Positions 27,714 through 36,600 of a DNA stretch of 64,000 bases are shown here, one piece after another. Position 1 is the first letter of the stretch. Each line of letters begins with the position of its first letter. The position numbers were made by a program, and so were the translations under genes. The notes beneath the pieces are model-generated. The model had not been told where the DNA came from. It ran no database searches and worked only from the letters and a program-made list of their open reading frames with translations. Origin of the DNA: an uncultured Lachnospiraceae bacterium (GTDB taxonomy: Bacteria > Bacillota > Clostridia > Lachnospirales > Lachnospiraceae); the NCBI GenBank assembly GCA_902476265.1, contig CABSCP010000021.1:1-64000 (forward strand), written 5' to 3'.

Positions 27714-28440
27714 ATGGCGAGGACAATAGGCATCGGACATCAGGATTTTAAGGTACTTCGCAAAAACAATCTCTTTTATATCGATAAGACCGATTTCATC
27801 CGACAATGGTGGGAGAATTTCGACAGTGTTACGCTGATCGCCCGTCCCAGACGATTTGGGAAAACGCTGACCATGAGCATGGTGGAGAGCTTTTTCTCGG
27901 TGGAATATGCTCAGGAGAAAGCACTGTTTGAAGGACTGTCCATCTGGCAGGAAGAAGCATACAGAAAGCTGCAGGGAACATATCCGGTATTGTATTTGAC
28001 TTTTGCGGATATTAAGGAAACTTCCTTTGTCCAGACCCGGAAAAAAATCTGTCAGATTATCACGAATTTATACAGCAAATATGATTTCCTTTTAGAGGGG
28101 GATTTCCTGAAGGCTGAGGAAAAAGAATATTTCAGGAAAATATCGCCCGATATGGAAGATGTTGAATGCTACCTTTAAGACCAATCCTTTTTTGGAACGG
28201 GCCCTTATGACCGGCATAACGAGAGTGAGCAGAGAGTCGGTTTTTTCTGATTTGAACAATATGGTTGTGGTGACAACCACTTCCGGGGTTTATTCGGACT
28301 GTTTCGGCTTTACTCAGGAGGAAGTTTTCAGGGCACTGGAGGAATATGGGCTGGCAGATAAAAAAGCGGATGTAAAAAGATGGTATGACGGTTTTGTTTT
28401 TGGAGAAACGAGAGAGATATATAATCCCTGGCGGTTCTGA
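27714..28440 (+). pseudogene. AAA-ATPase-like/DUF1703-type gene with internal deletion and lost 3' end
   Basis: The N-terminus (IGIGHQDFKVL, then FYIDKTDFIRQWW, then LIARPRRFGKTLTMSM with the P-loop-like RRFGKT) is typical of the AAA-ATPase-like family with DUF1703 that is abundant in gut anaerobes. The frame stops at 28178. The family sequence then resumes in another frame from about 28160 (FKTNPFLERALMTGITRVSRESVF, then FGFTQEEV, WYDGF, IYNPW) and stops again at 28440. The stretch normally holding the Walker B IDEYD (about 40-50 residues) is missing at the junction, and the C-terminal nuclease-like DUF1703 domain is absent. Confidence 0.8.
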
Positions 28441-28504
28441 TCGGCTGAAAAGCCGTCGCCGGCGTTTGGCAGAGATGAGAATATTGTGCAGAAAGGAGAA
28501 AAGG

Positions 28505-28765
28505 ATGAAAGACGTTTTAATGATGATGATGGCGGGATGCCCTCATTGCAGAAGGGCAAATCAGATGATCGAAGAACTGATGGAGGAACATGAGGAGTAT
28601 CGCAGTGTTTCTATCCGCAGGGTGGACGAAAATGTGGACAAAGCTTTGGCGGAATCTTTGGATTATTATTATGTACCCACCTTTTTTGTGGACGGAAAGA
28701 AAATGATGGAAGGCGTTCCCACGAAAGAAGCGGTGGAAGCGGTGCTGAAGGAAGCGGTTCGCTGA
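28505..28765 (+). CDS. Thioredoxin/glutaredoxin-like protein
   Basis: An 86-residue thioredoxin-fold protein with the redox motif CPHC (residues 10-13) after a first beta strand, and a cis-proline segment YYVPTFFV near residue 57. It is probably a cytoplasmic disulfide reductant; the partner reductase is not in the window. The ATG at 28505 follows AAAGGAGAAAAGG. It begins 65 bases after the AAA-ATPase relic and may be an intact gene left beside it. Confidence 0.85.
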   Translation: MKDVLMMMMAGCPHCRRANQMIEELMEEHEEYRSVSIRRVDENVDKALAESLDYYYVPTFFVDGKKMMEGVPTKEAVEAVLKEAVR

Positions 28766-28798
28766 GCGTGGTGCAATAAGGGAAAGAGGAGAGCGGCA

Positions 28799-28993
28799 GT
28801 GGAAACTTTTAAAGAATTATATCTGGCCGGAAAGTTGGAATTTGAGGCGATTGATGATTATGTGGAGGAATGGAACAACAGCGATGACGAACGGACACTG
28901 GCACAGTTTCTCGGTTTGAATGCGGATGAGGAGGACGCCTGGATCAGTGTCGGGGACGACGCCCTGTATGATCTTTTGGAAGCACAGCGTTAA
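28799..28993 (+). CDS. Small acidic protein
   Basis: A 64-residue acidic protein read from GTG at 28799 after AAAGAGGAGA. It has helical, Asp/Glu-rich sequence (EFEAIDDYVEEW, DEEDAWISVGDDALYDLLE). No family recognised. It follows the thioredoxin-like gene by 33 bases and is closed by a terminator, so the two probably form an operon. Confidence 0.65.
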   Translation: METFKELYLAGKLEFEAIDDYVEEWNNSDDERTLAQFLGLNADEEDAWISVGDDALYDLLEAQR

Positions 28994-28999
28994 AAAGGA

Positions 29000-29050
29000 C
29001 CCCGCAACCGATTGTTGCCCCCTTAGTTGGTGGCCGGTTGCGGGGTTTTT
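29000..29050 (+). terminator. Terminator after the small acidic protein gene
   Basis: CCCCGCAACCG (29000-29010) pairs with CGGTTGCGGGG (29035-29045), followed by five T. Confidence 0.9.
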
Positions 29051-29100
29051 ATGTTATGATGCATGAATGAAAGAGAAAGGAGTGCGGCGTCCAAAAAAAT

Positions 29101-29901
29101 ATGATAGGGAATAAAATTCGAAAGCTGCGTGAGGCAGCGGGATTATCACAGGAGAAGCTTGCAGAAAAAATGGATGTGACCAGGCAGGCTGTCTCGAAAT
29201 GGGAAAATAATACTTCGGTACCTGAGATGAAAAATTTATTGAGGCTGTCAGAGCTGTTCGGTGTATCCGTAGAGGAATGGACAAAGGACGAAAACGAAAA
29301 GCGGGAAACGTCCGGTGAAGGGGAAGAAATAAAGAAACCGGAAGAAAAACATAAGAATTTGCCGCTGATAATGCTGGCAGTTGTGTTGGGCAGCGGGACC
29401 ATTTTATGGATTTGTGTGATGCTGATAATAACCTTACACAGTCCGGTCAAGGGGACAATGGAAAAGGTCTCGGTCAGGGAAGAAGAGATTACGCTGCAGG
29501 AGGAATCTTTTGCAGAGTCTGTCCCTGTTTTAAAAGAAGAGAGCGGACAGGAAACCGTGGAATCCGAATCTGCACCGGATTATTTAAACAGTCCGGAAAG
29601 CGTTGCCCTGCAGCAGACCGCCCAGAATTTCGCAAGAGCTTATTTTCAGAGTGATCGCAGCAAGGCATTGGAATATGCGGTGATTGCGGAAGAAAATCTG
29701 GAAGTATGGGAAAAGGATGTCTGGGATGACCTGGATTACATCACCCTGAAATGGAATCCGGAAAAGCTCGCAGGAGAAGGCGCTATTGAGGTGCAGTATG
29801 AATTCCGGCTGAGAGGAGAGGACAGTTGTAACTGGCTTGGTCTGGAACTGATGAAAATACAGGATCAGTGGAAGGTGACCAATGCTTATCTGGAAAAATA
29901 G
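29101..29901 (+). CDS. Membrane-anchored XRE-family regulator
   Basis: A 266-residue protein with an N-terminal Cro/CI-type helix-turn-helix (residues 4-60: KIRKLREAAGLSQEKLAEKM, then TRQAVSKWE). A Lys/Glu linker, one transmembrane helix (about 85-110) and an extracytoplasmic domain (about 160-266) resembling the NTF2-like/DUF4878-type fold (NFARAYFQSDRSKALEY) follow. The design suggests a transmembrane sensor that binds DNA directly; the ligand is unknown. The SD GAAAGGAG is about 18 bases from the ATG, longer than usual, but no better in-frame start exists. Confidence 0.8.
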   Translation: MIGNKIRKLREAAGLSQEKLAEKMDVTRQAVSKWENNTSVPEMKNLLRLSELFGVSVEEWTKDENEKRETSGEGEEIKKPEEKHKNLPLIMLAVVLGSGTILWICVMLIITLHSPVKGTMEKVSVREEEITLQEESFAESVPVLKEESGQETVESESAPDYLNSPESVALQQTAQNFARAYFQSDRSKALEYAVIAEENLEVWEKDVWDDLDYITLKWNPEKLAGEGAIEVQYEFRLRGEDSCNWLGLELMKIQDQWKVTNAYLEK

Positions 29902-29939
29902 GACCTGGTCTGTTTCCCGACAGAAGAAACAGATAGGGC

Positions 29940-29969
29940 TTTACGCAGGACAAAAAGAAGTGCTATAAT
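29940..29969 (+). promoter_or_regulatory. Promoter of the threonine aldolase gene
   Basis: TTTACG (29940-29945), 18-base spacer and a consensus TATAAT (29964-29969), 43 bases before the ATG. Confidence 0.6.
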
Positions 29970-30011
29970 TCTTGATGATAGAAGAGCAATTTTACGAGGA
30001 GAGAAAAAGAA

Positions 30012-31052
30012 ATGTTATATTTTAACTGCGATTATATGGAAGGTGCGCATCCGGCGATTCTGGAGCGGCTTTTGGAAACCAATATGGAACACACCATCGG
30101 TTATGGTGTGGATTCCTACTGCAGCAGCGCAAAGGAAAAAATCAGGAAAGAATGCGGCTGCCCGGATGCGGATATCTTTTTTCTGGTAGGCGGAACCCAG
30201 ACCAATGCAACGGTGATCAAAGCGTTGTTAAAACCGTTTGAAGGCGTTATAGCAGCTGAGACGGGCCACATTAATGTACATGAGGCCGGTGCGATCGAGG
30301 CGGGCGGTCATAAAGTGCTGGGACTGCCTCAGAAAGAAGGAAAAATAGCGGCGGACACTGTGCGGAAGTATTTGGAAGGATTTTTCAGGGACGGAAGCTG
30401 CACCCATATGGTACAGCCCGGCATGGTTTACATTTCTCATCCCACGGAATACGGAACGCTTTATACGAAGCAGGAACTTATGGAGTTAAAAAAAGTCTGT
30501 GAAGAATACGGACTGCCTCTGTTTTTGGACGGCGCGCGCCTGGGGTACGGTCTGGCCGCCGAAGGGACGGATGTGACCCTGCAGACAGTGGCGGAGTACT
30601 GTGACGTGTTTTATATCGGGGGCACCAAAGTGGGCGCGCTGTTTGGCGAGGCGGTAGTCATGCCCAAAAGGGATTATGTGCCCGGATTTTTTACGCTGAT
30701 GAAGCAGCAGGGCGCGGTGCTGGCAAAGGGAAGGCTGTTGGGCATTCAGTTTGACACCCTCTTTACAGACGGATTGTATTACCGGATTTCCGGACATGCC
30801 ATCGAATGTGCAAAAAAGCTGAAACAGATTCTGGTTTCGGCGGGCTGTGAGCTTTGGCTGGATTCTCCCACAAACCAGCAGTTTGTGATTCTGGATGAAG
30901 CGCGGCAGAAGGCGCTGGAGGGAAAGGTGAGCTATGAGGTCTGGGAAGAACTGGACGAAAACCGTAAGGCGGTGCGGTTTGCCACAAGCTGGGCCACAAA
31001 GGATGAAGATCTGGAGGAGTTAAAAAAGATCCTTGAAGAATGCAGAGGATAA
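30012..31052 (+). CDS. ltaE: Low-specificity L-threonine aldolase (PLP fold type I)
   Basis: A 346-residue enzyme of the beta-eliminating lyase family. The PLP-binding Lys206 lies in YIGGTKVGALFG; the conserved FLDGARLGYGL and the N-terminal FNCDYMEGAHP are present. It cleaves L-threonine or allo-threonine to glycine and acetaldehyde. It is soluble and has a good SD (ACGAGGAG). The lipoprotein gene starts 5 bases after its stop and probably shares the transcript. Confidence 0.9.
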   Translation: MLYFNCDYMEGAHPAILERLLETNMEHTIGYGVDSYCSSAKEKIRKECGCPDADIFFLVGGTQTNATVIKALLKPFEGVIAAETGHINVHEAGAIEAGGHKVLGLPQKEGKIAADTVRKYLEGFFRDGSCTHMVQPGMVYISHPTEYGTLYTKQELMELKKVCEEYGLPLFLDGARLGYGLAAEGTDVTLQTVAEYCDVFYIGGTKVGALFGEAVVMPKRDYVPGFFTLMKQQGAVLAKGRLLGIQFDTLFTDGLYYRISGHAIECAKKLKQILVSAGCELWLDSPTNQQFVILDEARQKALEGKVSYEVWEELDENRKAVRFATSWATKDEDLEELKKILEECRG

Positions 31053-31056
31053 AACA

Positions 31057-31638
31057 ATGAAGAGAAAGCTGCAAAAAGTCATGGCAGCGTTTCTGGCAGC
31101 AGGGGCGCTGTTGCTTTTTACCGGGGGCTGCAGCGTGCGGAATGTGACCCCGGGCATGGCCGAGGGAGAAAAATATGACGCGGTGATTTCCGTGAAAGGG
31201 AAGGATGCAGAGCCGGACGCTGCCGGCACCCTGGCAGAAGAGAGCGCTGACCGGGACAGGGAAGATTTGGCGGGCTTGCGGATGCTTTTGGGAAAAACGG
31301 ATGAAGAAGCGGCCGGGCTTTTGGGCGGCGGAACAGAAAACCGGACGGCGGACGGCAGCCTGCTGGTGGGGCGCAATTATTCCGCAAAATTTTTCGGGGA
31401 AGAATGCAGCATATATACCAGCTATGACGAAAAAGGCGCAGTTTTCATGGCGCTGGTACAGCTTCCCGGAGGCTTGGGGCAGGAGTGGAAGGCAAGGCTG
31501 GAAGCGGTCACAGGGAAGCAGGCGGTTTCTGAGGAGACGGAAGAAGAAGGGCAAAGCTTTCAGTGGAGTTATGAAGGCTGTCTGGTGACCTTATATGCGG
31601 CGGAGGGTGCCGTGAGCCTGGATATTATGGCGGAATGA
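31057..31638 (+). CDS. Putative lipoprotein
   Basis: A 193-residue exported protein with lipobox FTGGC (Cys25) and an acidic Ala/Glu/Asp-rich linker. A C-terminal globular region follows from about residue 75, with repeated short beta segments (LVGRNYSAKFFGEECSIYTSY). Start at 31057 behind AGAGG. No family recognised. It follows the threonine aldolase gene closely and ends at a terminator shared with the convergent carboxypeptidase gene. Confidence 0.7.
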   Translation: MKRKLQKVMAAFLAAGALLLFTGGCSVRNVTPGMAEGEKYDAVISVKGKDAEPDAAGTLAEESADRDREDLAGLRMLLGKTDEEAAGLLGGGTENRTADGSLLVGRNYSAKFFGEECSIYTSYDEKGAVFMALVQLPGGLGQEWKARLEAVTGKQAVSEETEEEGQSFQWSYEGCLVTLYAAEGAVSLDIMAE

Positions 31639-31676
31639 GAGAAAACAAAAATGAGCGGCGGCAGCCGGAAAACAGA

Positions 31677-31716
31677 ACAGGCGTATCAGGAAAATATCCC
31701 GGATACGCCTGTTTTA
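31677..31716. terminator. Terminator between convergent genes
   Basis: ACAGGCGTATC (31677-31687) pairs with GATACGCCTGT (31702-31712), followed by TTTTATC on plus. It lies between the lipoprotein (plus) and the M32 peptidase (minus) and may serve both. Confidence 0.8.
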
Positions 31717-31725
31717 TCAGTTTTA

Positions 31726-33237
31726 TCAGTGGCAGGAAGAAAAGCCATATATTTCGGCATATTTTTGATTGAAGTAGTCCAGAAGAGGACGGGCGGAGAG
31801 CTCCCGGCCGCAGACTCTCTGCAGCACCTGACGGGAATGATAAAGGCTGCCATACCGGTGGATTTTTTCGTTCAGCCAGCGAGTGATTTCCAAAATTCTT
31901 CCCTCTTTTAGGATGGTATCGAGACTGCCCAGTTCTCTTTCGGCGGCTTCCAGAAGCATACCGTCGTAGACAGAACCCAGCAGATAGGAAGGGAAGTAGC
32001 CAAAGGAACCGTCCGACCAGTGCATATCCTGCAGAATCCCTTCGGCATCATTGGCAGGGCAGATGCCCAGCATTTCCTGCATTTTTTCATTCCAAAGGGC
32101 GGGCAGGCTTTCGGTGGGCACATTGTCCCGAAAGATCGCTTTTTCGATTTCGTAGCGCAGGATGACATGCAGACAGTAGGTCACCTCATCGGCTTCGGTG
32201 CGGATGAAGCTGGGATGCACATCGTTAATCGCCTGAAAGAAAGTGTCTTTGGGGATCTCTTTAAACTGCGGCAGGAGATCGCCCAGTTTGTCATAGATCG
32301 GCGTCCAGAAAGCGGGTCTGCGCCCCAGGATATTTTCATAAAACCGGGACTGGCTTTCGTGCAGCCCCATCATATTGATTTCATCCAATGCGGTGCCGGC
32401 ATAGGCAGGATCAATGTTCTGTTCAAAAATGGCGTGTCCTCCTTCATGGATGGCAGAGAACATAGCGGACAGGGGCTGGTCTTTCAGATAATGGTTGGTC
32501 ACCCGCACATCTCCCGGGCATAATGTGGTGGTGAAAGGATGGACGCTTTCGGCGACAGCGCCGGAGTCAAAGCGAAATCCGATATAGGAAAGAAGCATTT
32601 CCTGCACTTTTTTCTGGGCCTGTGGGTCGTAGTCGCCGGTAAGGGCGGAAAGATCCGGCTTCGGCGCAGCGTTTATTTTTTCCAGAAGGGGGGCAAGCCC
32701 TTCTTTCATTTCCGAAAACAGGCGGTCGATGGTGGCGGAATCCATGCCTTCTTCATACAGATCCAAAAGCACTTCATAGGGATCGCTGTCGGGTTCCATA
32801 TAGTTCACATACTGTTTTGTCATGGAAATCACCCGGTCCAGATGGGGCAGGAAAAGGGAAAAATCGGACTTCTCCTTGGCTTGTTCCCAGGCTTTTTCCG
32901 AACGGGCGCAAGCGGTCACAAATTCCGTATAAAAATCCTCCGGAATGCGCTTGAAACGTTTGTAATCTCTTTGATAGCGCCGCACAGTAGTCTGCATGGC
33001 TTCATCCAGCTGTGCAAACTGTTCCGGAGCAGAAAGGGTGTCCAGCAGAGCGCCGTATTCATCGGAAGTGGACAGGCGGAAGGCTTCCGTGGAGAAAAAG
33101 CCCACGGCTTCCAGCTTGCTATCCACCCCGTTTTTGGGAGCGGCTGTCTGCAGGTCCCACTGCAGCAGAGTGACAGCCTGCTGATACGTTCTTATCTTTT
33201 TCAGATATGCTCTGAACTGTTCAAGTGTCTGGTTCAT
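31726..33237 (-). CDS. M32-family metallocarboxypeptidase
   Basis: A 503-residue cytoplasmic carboxypeptidase of the M32 (Taq/thermostable carboxypeptidase 1) family. The zinc motif HEGGH is at residues 264-268, followed by the family segment GLHESQSRFYEN that supplies the third ligand. It removes C-terminal residues from peptides. The ATG at 33237 is used because GAGGAGGT precedes it; an upstream in-frame ATG is part of the leader. Its promoter is divergent from bioY and lies next to a BirA-type operator. Confidence 0.93.
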   Translation of the reverse strand: MNQTLEQFRAYLKKIRTYQQAVTLLQWDLQTAAPKNGVDSKLEAVGFFSTEAFRLSTSDEYGALLDTLSAPEQFAQLDEAMQTTVRRYQRDYKRFKRIPEDFYTEFVTACARSEKAWEQAKEKSDFSLFLPHLDRVISMTKQYVNYMEPDSDPYEVLLDLYEEGMDSATIDRLFSEMKEGLAPLLEKINAAPKPDLSALTGDYDPQAQKKVQEMLLSYIGFRFDSGAVAESVHPFTTTLCPGDVRVTNHYLKDQPLSAMFSAIHEGGHAIFEQNIDPAYAGTALDEINMMGLHESQSRFYENILGRRPAFWTPIYDKLGDLLPQFKEIPKDTFFQAINDVHPSFIRTEADEVTYCLHVILRYEIEKAIFRDNVPTESLPALWNEKMQEMLGICPANDAEGILQDMHWSDGSFGYFPSYLLGSVYDGMLLEAAERELGSLDTILKEGRILEITRWLNEKIHRYGSLYHSRQVLQRVCGRELSARPLLDYFNQKYAEIYGFSSCH

Positions 33238-33290
33238 AAAATACCTCCTCATGAGAGTAATGTTTAAAAATGTTGGAAAACGTTAAGACC

Positions 33291-33320
33291 AGTATAGCGC
33301 TTTTTTGAACAAGATTGTAA
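33291..33320 (-). promoter_or_regulatory. Promoter of the M32 carboxypeptidase gene
   Basis: On minus, TTACAA (33315-33320) lies 18 bases from TATACT (33291-33296), about 54 bases before the start codon. The -35 coincides with the left half of the BirA-type operator. Confidence 0.55.
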
Positions 33321-33345
33321 ACTGTTTTTACAGATTGGTTGACAA
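33315..33345. promoter_or_regulatory. BirA (biotin repressor) operator
   Basis: TTGTAAAC (33315-33322) and GTTGACAA (33338-33345) form an inverted repeat with a 15-base spacer, matching the Firmicutes BirA site pattern TTGTwAAC-N14-16-GTTwACAA as known for biotin genes. It overlaps the -35 of the bioY promoter and the -35 of the divergent carboxypeptidase promoter. Confidence 0.8.
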
Positions 33346-33366
33346 TTTGAAGCGGAATGCTATACT
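33339..33366 (+). promoter_or_regulatory. Promoter of bioY
   Basis: TTGACA (33339-33344), 16-base spacer and TATACT (33361-33366). The -35 lies within the BirA operator, so bound BirA would block it. Confidence 0.7.
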
Positions 33367-33400
33367 TGACATAAAGTTCGAAACAAAGGAGAAAAATGGG

Positions 33401-33958
33401 ATGCAGACAGTAGTAAAAAAGAAGGCAATCGGCACAAAGGAAATGGCTTTGATCGGGGTGATGACCGCCATCACCTGTATCGCGGCGCCTTTTTCCATCT
33501 ATCTTCCGGTGAGCCCGGTTCCTCTGACACTGGTGAGCCTGGCGTTGTATTTTTCACTCTATGTGCTGGGAACGAAAAAGGCCCTGATCAGCTATGCGGT
33601 TTATCTGGCAATCGGCTTTGTGGGGCTGCCCGTGTTTTCCGGCTTTACCGGCGGGATCGGGAGGGTGGCCGGCCCTACCGGCGGTTACTTGATCGGATTT
33701 CTGTTCATGATTCCGGTATCCGGTATTTTATTGGAGAAGCTGCCGAAAAAAATCCGGTTTCAGATCCCGGCCCTCATTTTAGGGACGCTGGTCTGCTATC
33801 TGTTCGGAACCCTCTGGCTCTGTGTTCAGTTAAAAATGAACTTTGCAGGAGGATTGGGCGTGGGAGTGATTCCTTATCTTCCCGGGGATCTTGCAAAGAT
33901 TGTGATCGCCTCAATGGCCGGGCCTGTCATTGCAAAAACGGTGAACCGGGCGGTGTAA
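33401..33958 (+). CDS. bioY: Biotin transporter BioY (ECF S-component)
   Basis: A 185-residue integral membrane protein with six predicted helices. The BioY signatures SIYLPVSPVPLTL and GGIGRVAGPTGGYLIGF are present. BioY binds biotin in the membrane and either works with the shared ECF ATPases and EcfT or transports alone. The ATG at 33401 has AAAGGAG upstream. The BirA operator in its promoter supports the biotin assignment independently. It is monocistronic with a terminator. Confidence 0.96.
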   Translation: MQTVVKKKAIGTKEMALIGVMTAITCIAAPFSIYLPVSPVPLTLVSLALYFSLYVLGTKKALISYAVYLAIGFVGLPVFSGFTGGIGRVAGPTGGYLIGFLFMIPVSGILLEKLPKKIRFQIPALILGTLVCYLFGTLWLCVQLKMNFAGGLGVGVIPYLPGDLAKIVIASMAGPVIAKTVNRAV

Positions 33959-33970
33959 AAAATAGTACAG

Positions 33971-34011
33971 AAATCCCGACAGTGCATGAAAACTGCTCTG
34001 TCGGGATTTTT
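33971..34011 (+). terminator. Terminator after bioY
   Basis: AAATCCCGACAG (33971-33982) pairs with CTGTCGGGATTT (33998-34009), ending in a T run. Confidence 0.9.
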
Positions 34012-34128
34012 ATGTTTGGAAGGAAAGCGGATTCTACGGTTTTTGGACACGGATATAGATTTTGTGGTAAAATAGTCTAAATGTGTGCCGTCAGGCGGTC
34101 TTGAGGAGTTTGTTTCAGGAAAGGAATA

Positions 34129-36600
34129 ATGATGACAGAAATTGAAATTATAGGCGCGAGAGAAGGAAATCTGCAGGATGTTTCTTTGAAAATTCCGAAA
34201 AATAAACTGGTGGTATTTACAGGGCTGTCCGGTTCCGGGAAATCCACGCTGCTCATAGATGTTTTGTTCAATGAGTGTCAGAGGCAGTATCTGGAGGCGA
34301 TTTCCCTGGAGGGAATCCGGAAGCCGGAGGTGGAGAGGATCAGGGGCGCATCCCCGGCGGTGGCTATTTTGCAGACCGCCTTGAATAACAATCCCCGCTC
34401 CACGGTGGGAACCGTGACGGATATTTATACGGATCTGCGGATGATCTACGAAAAGCTGGGCGTCCGGAAATGTCCTCATTGCGGCAAAATGATTTCATCG
34501 GCGGACTGCAGGGAAGAGACGGAAAAGATCGGCAATGATTTTTTCGTATACATGTATTGCTGCGCATGCGGCAGGCGGATGGATAAAATCACCCGCAGCC
34601 ATTTTTCCTTCAATACCAAAGAGGGGGCCTGTCCGGTCTGTGAAGGATTGGGAAAGATCCACTCTGTCAGAAGGGACCGGGTGGTGGAGGAAGAGATGTC
34701 TTTAGAGGAGGGCGCGGTACGCTGCTGGGAAAAACAGTATGGGAAGTACCAGAGTTCGGTGCTATACAAGGCATTTGAGCACTATCATATTCCCGTGCCC
34801 GCACAAATTGCCGTCAGGGATTTTGACGAAGTGCAGAAAACAGTGCTGTTTGAGGGGACGGACTGTGTCCTTCTGCGGGAATCCTTTCCGATGATCAAAC
34901 CGCCAGGTACCGTTTCGGCAGGGCGGTTTGAAGGAATCATTCCGAATCTGATGCGGAGGCTTTCCGAAAAGGAAGGTGATGCCGGGCAGCTGGAGGAATA
35001 TTTTGATATTGTGGAATGCCCTGCCTGCAGGGGAGAGCGGCTGGGCGAAAAAGGGAGGTCGGTGACGGTGGAGAAAATCCCGCTGCCCGGACTTTATTCT
35101 TTTTCATTGGAAAAGCTGTTTCAGTGGATAGAGGAGCTGGAGGAATCCCTTTCCGAACCGCATAAATTACTGGTCAAAGATTATCTGCTGGACCTTAAAA
35201 CCAAGCTGAACCGCCTGATCCGGGTGGGACTTTCTTATCTCACTGTGGACCGGCAGACGGGCACCCTTTCCGGCGGGGAGATGCAGAGGCTGCGCCTGGC
35301 CAGTGTGCTGGATTCGGAATTGACCGGAGTGATTTATGTGCTGGACGAACCCACGGCCGGGCTGCATCCGAAAGATACGGCCGGACTTTTGGAGATTTTG
35401 GAAAAGCTGCGGGATCTTGGAAATTCCGTGCTGGTGATCGAGCATGACAGGGATGTGATGGCCGCCGCCGATTATTTGGTGGATATGGGGCCGGGAGCCG
35501 GAAAATATGGCGGCAGAGTCTGCGGCTTCGGAACCCTGGCACAGATTATGGAACAGCGGGAATCCGTCACAGGAAGCTATTTAAAGCAGCGCCATCCGGG
35601 GAAAAAGAAGTTCCGGCAGGCAGTGGGGACGATTCAGGTGACAAACGCTGTGCGCCATAATCTGAAAAATGTGTCCGTCGCTTTCCCCACGGGATGTATG
35701 ACAGCGGTGGCCGGACCTTCCGGCTCCGGGAAATCCACGCTGGTCTTTGAAGTGCTGGCCCAAAACGGGCAGGAAAGGGATCAAAACAGGGTGTCCGGTT
35801 TGCAACAGTTTGACCGGGTGGTGAAAATTGAGCAGGCGCCCCTGACCAGGATGAAACGCTCCAATGTGGCTACTTATTCCGATGTTTACACAAAGATCCG
35901 GGCAGTTTTTGCCGGAACAGATGCTGCCGGGAGGGCGGGATTTACCGCCAGGCATTTTTCCTTCAATACGCCCGGCGGCAGATGTGAAAACTGTGAAGGG
36001 CTGGGCTATGTGGACAGCAACATGCTTTTCTTTACGGATACCCGGATACCATGTCCGGTCTGCCATGGAAATCGTTTTCAACAGAAGGTGCTGGAAGTGG
36101 CCTATAAAGGGCTGTCCGTGAAGGATGTGCTGGATTTGTCCGTAGAGGATGCGGCCCGTTTTTTTACGGATCAGCCTAAAATCCTGGGCAGCCTGCAATT
36201 GCTTTTGGATGTGGGGCTGGGCTATCTGGAGCTGGGACAGACGCTCACCACTTTATCCGGCGGGGAAGGGCAGCGTTTGAAGCTGGCCAAAGAGCTGATC
36301 GGCAGCAGCGGCGGCGGGAAAAATCTGTATCTGATGGATGAACCCACTTCCGGGCTGCATCCCATAGATATTGAACATTTTCTTGTGCTGCTGAACCGGA
36401 TAACAGAGGCAGGAAATACCGTTGTGGTGGTGGAACACAATCAGCAGCTGATCGAAAATTGCGACTGGGTCATCGAACTGGGACCGGAAGGCGGCGAAAA
36501 GGGCGGCCGGGTGGTCTTTTCCGGAACGCCGGTGCAGATGTGTCAGGAAGGGACTACCGTGACGGCACAGTATCTCAGAAAGCAGGAGGAAGAAGGGTGA
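34129..36600 (+). CDS. UvrA-like ABC ATPase lacking the UvrB-binding insert (UvrA2 type)
   Basis: An 823-residue protein with two ABC modules. Walker A: GLSGSGKST (32-40) and GPSGSGKST. Signatures: LSGGEMQRLRLA and LSGGEGQRLKLA. Walker B/D-loop: LDEPTAGLHP and MDEPTSGLHP. Zinc modules: CPHC...CCAC, CPVCEGLG, CPAC and CENCEGLG...CPVC. Canonical UvrA is about 940 residues and carries a UvrB-binding domain after the first zinc-type CxxC; here only about 50 residues separate CPHC (115-118) from CPVC (168). It is therefore a UvrA paralogue of the UvrA2/drug-resistance class, probably binding damaged or drug-modified DNA. The next gene starts within its stop codon. Confidence 0.9.
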   Translation: MMTEIEIIGAREGNLQDVSLKIPKNKLVVFTGLSGSGKSTLLIDVLFNECQRQYLEAISLEGIRKPEVERIRGASPAVAILQTALNNNPRSTVGTVTDIYTDLRMIYEKLGVRKCPHCGKMISSADCREETEKIGNDFFVYMYCCACGRRMDKITRSHFSFNTKEGACPVCEGLGKIHSVRRDRVVEEEMSLEEGAVRCWEKQYGKYQSSVLYKAFEHYHIPVPAQIAVRDFDEVQKTVLFEGTDCVLLRESFPMIKPPGTVSAGRFEGIIPNLMRRLSEKEGDAGQLEEYFDIVECPACRGERLGEKGRSVTVEKIPLPGLYSFSLEKLFQWIEELEESLSEPHKLLVKDYLLDLKTKLNRLIRVGLSYLTVDRQTGTLSGGEMQRLRLASVLDSELTGVIYVLDEPTAGLHPKDTAGLLEILEKLRDLGNSVLVIEHDRDVMAAADYLVDMGPGAGKYGGRVCGFGTLAQIMEQRESVTGSYLKQRHPGKKKFRQAVGTIQVTNAVRHNLKNVSVAFPTGCMTAVAGPSGSGKSTLVFEVLAQNGQERDQNRVSGLQQFDRVVKIEQAPLTRMKRSNVATYSDVYTKIRAVFAGTDAAGRAGFTARHFSFNTPGGRCENCEGLGYVDSNMLFFTDTRIPCPVCHGNRFQQKVLEVAYKGLSVKDVLDLSVEDAARFFTDQPKILGSLQLLLDVGLGYLELGQTLTTLSGGEGQRLKLAKELIGSSGGGKNLYLMDEPTSGLHPIDIEHFLVLLNRITEAGNTVVVVEHNQQLIENCDWVIELGPEGGEKGGRVVFSGTPVQMCQEGTTVTAQYLRKQEEEG

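Noticed and set aside
23101..28500. An integrated phage or transposon in the decayed stretch
   Set aside because: No integrase, transposase, terminal repeats or tRNA attachment site was seen, although the Mor-like gene and the clustered decay suggest past mobility.
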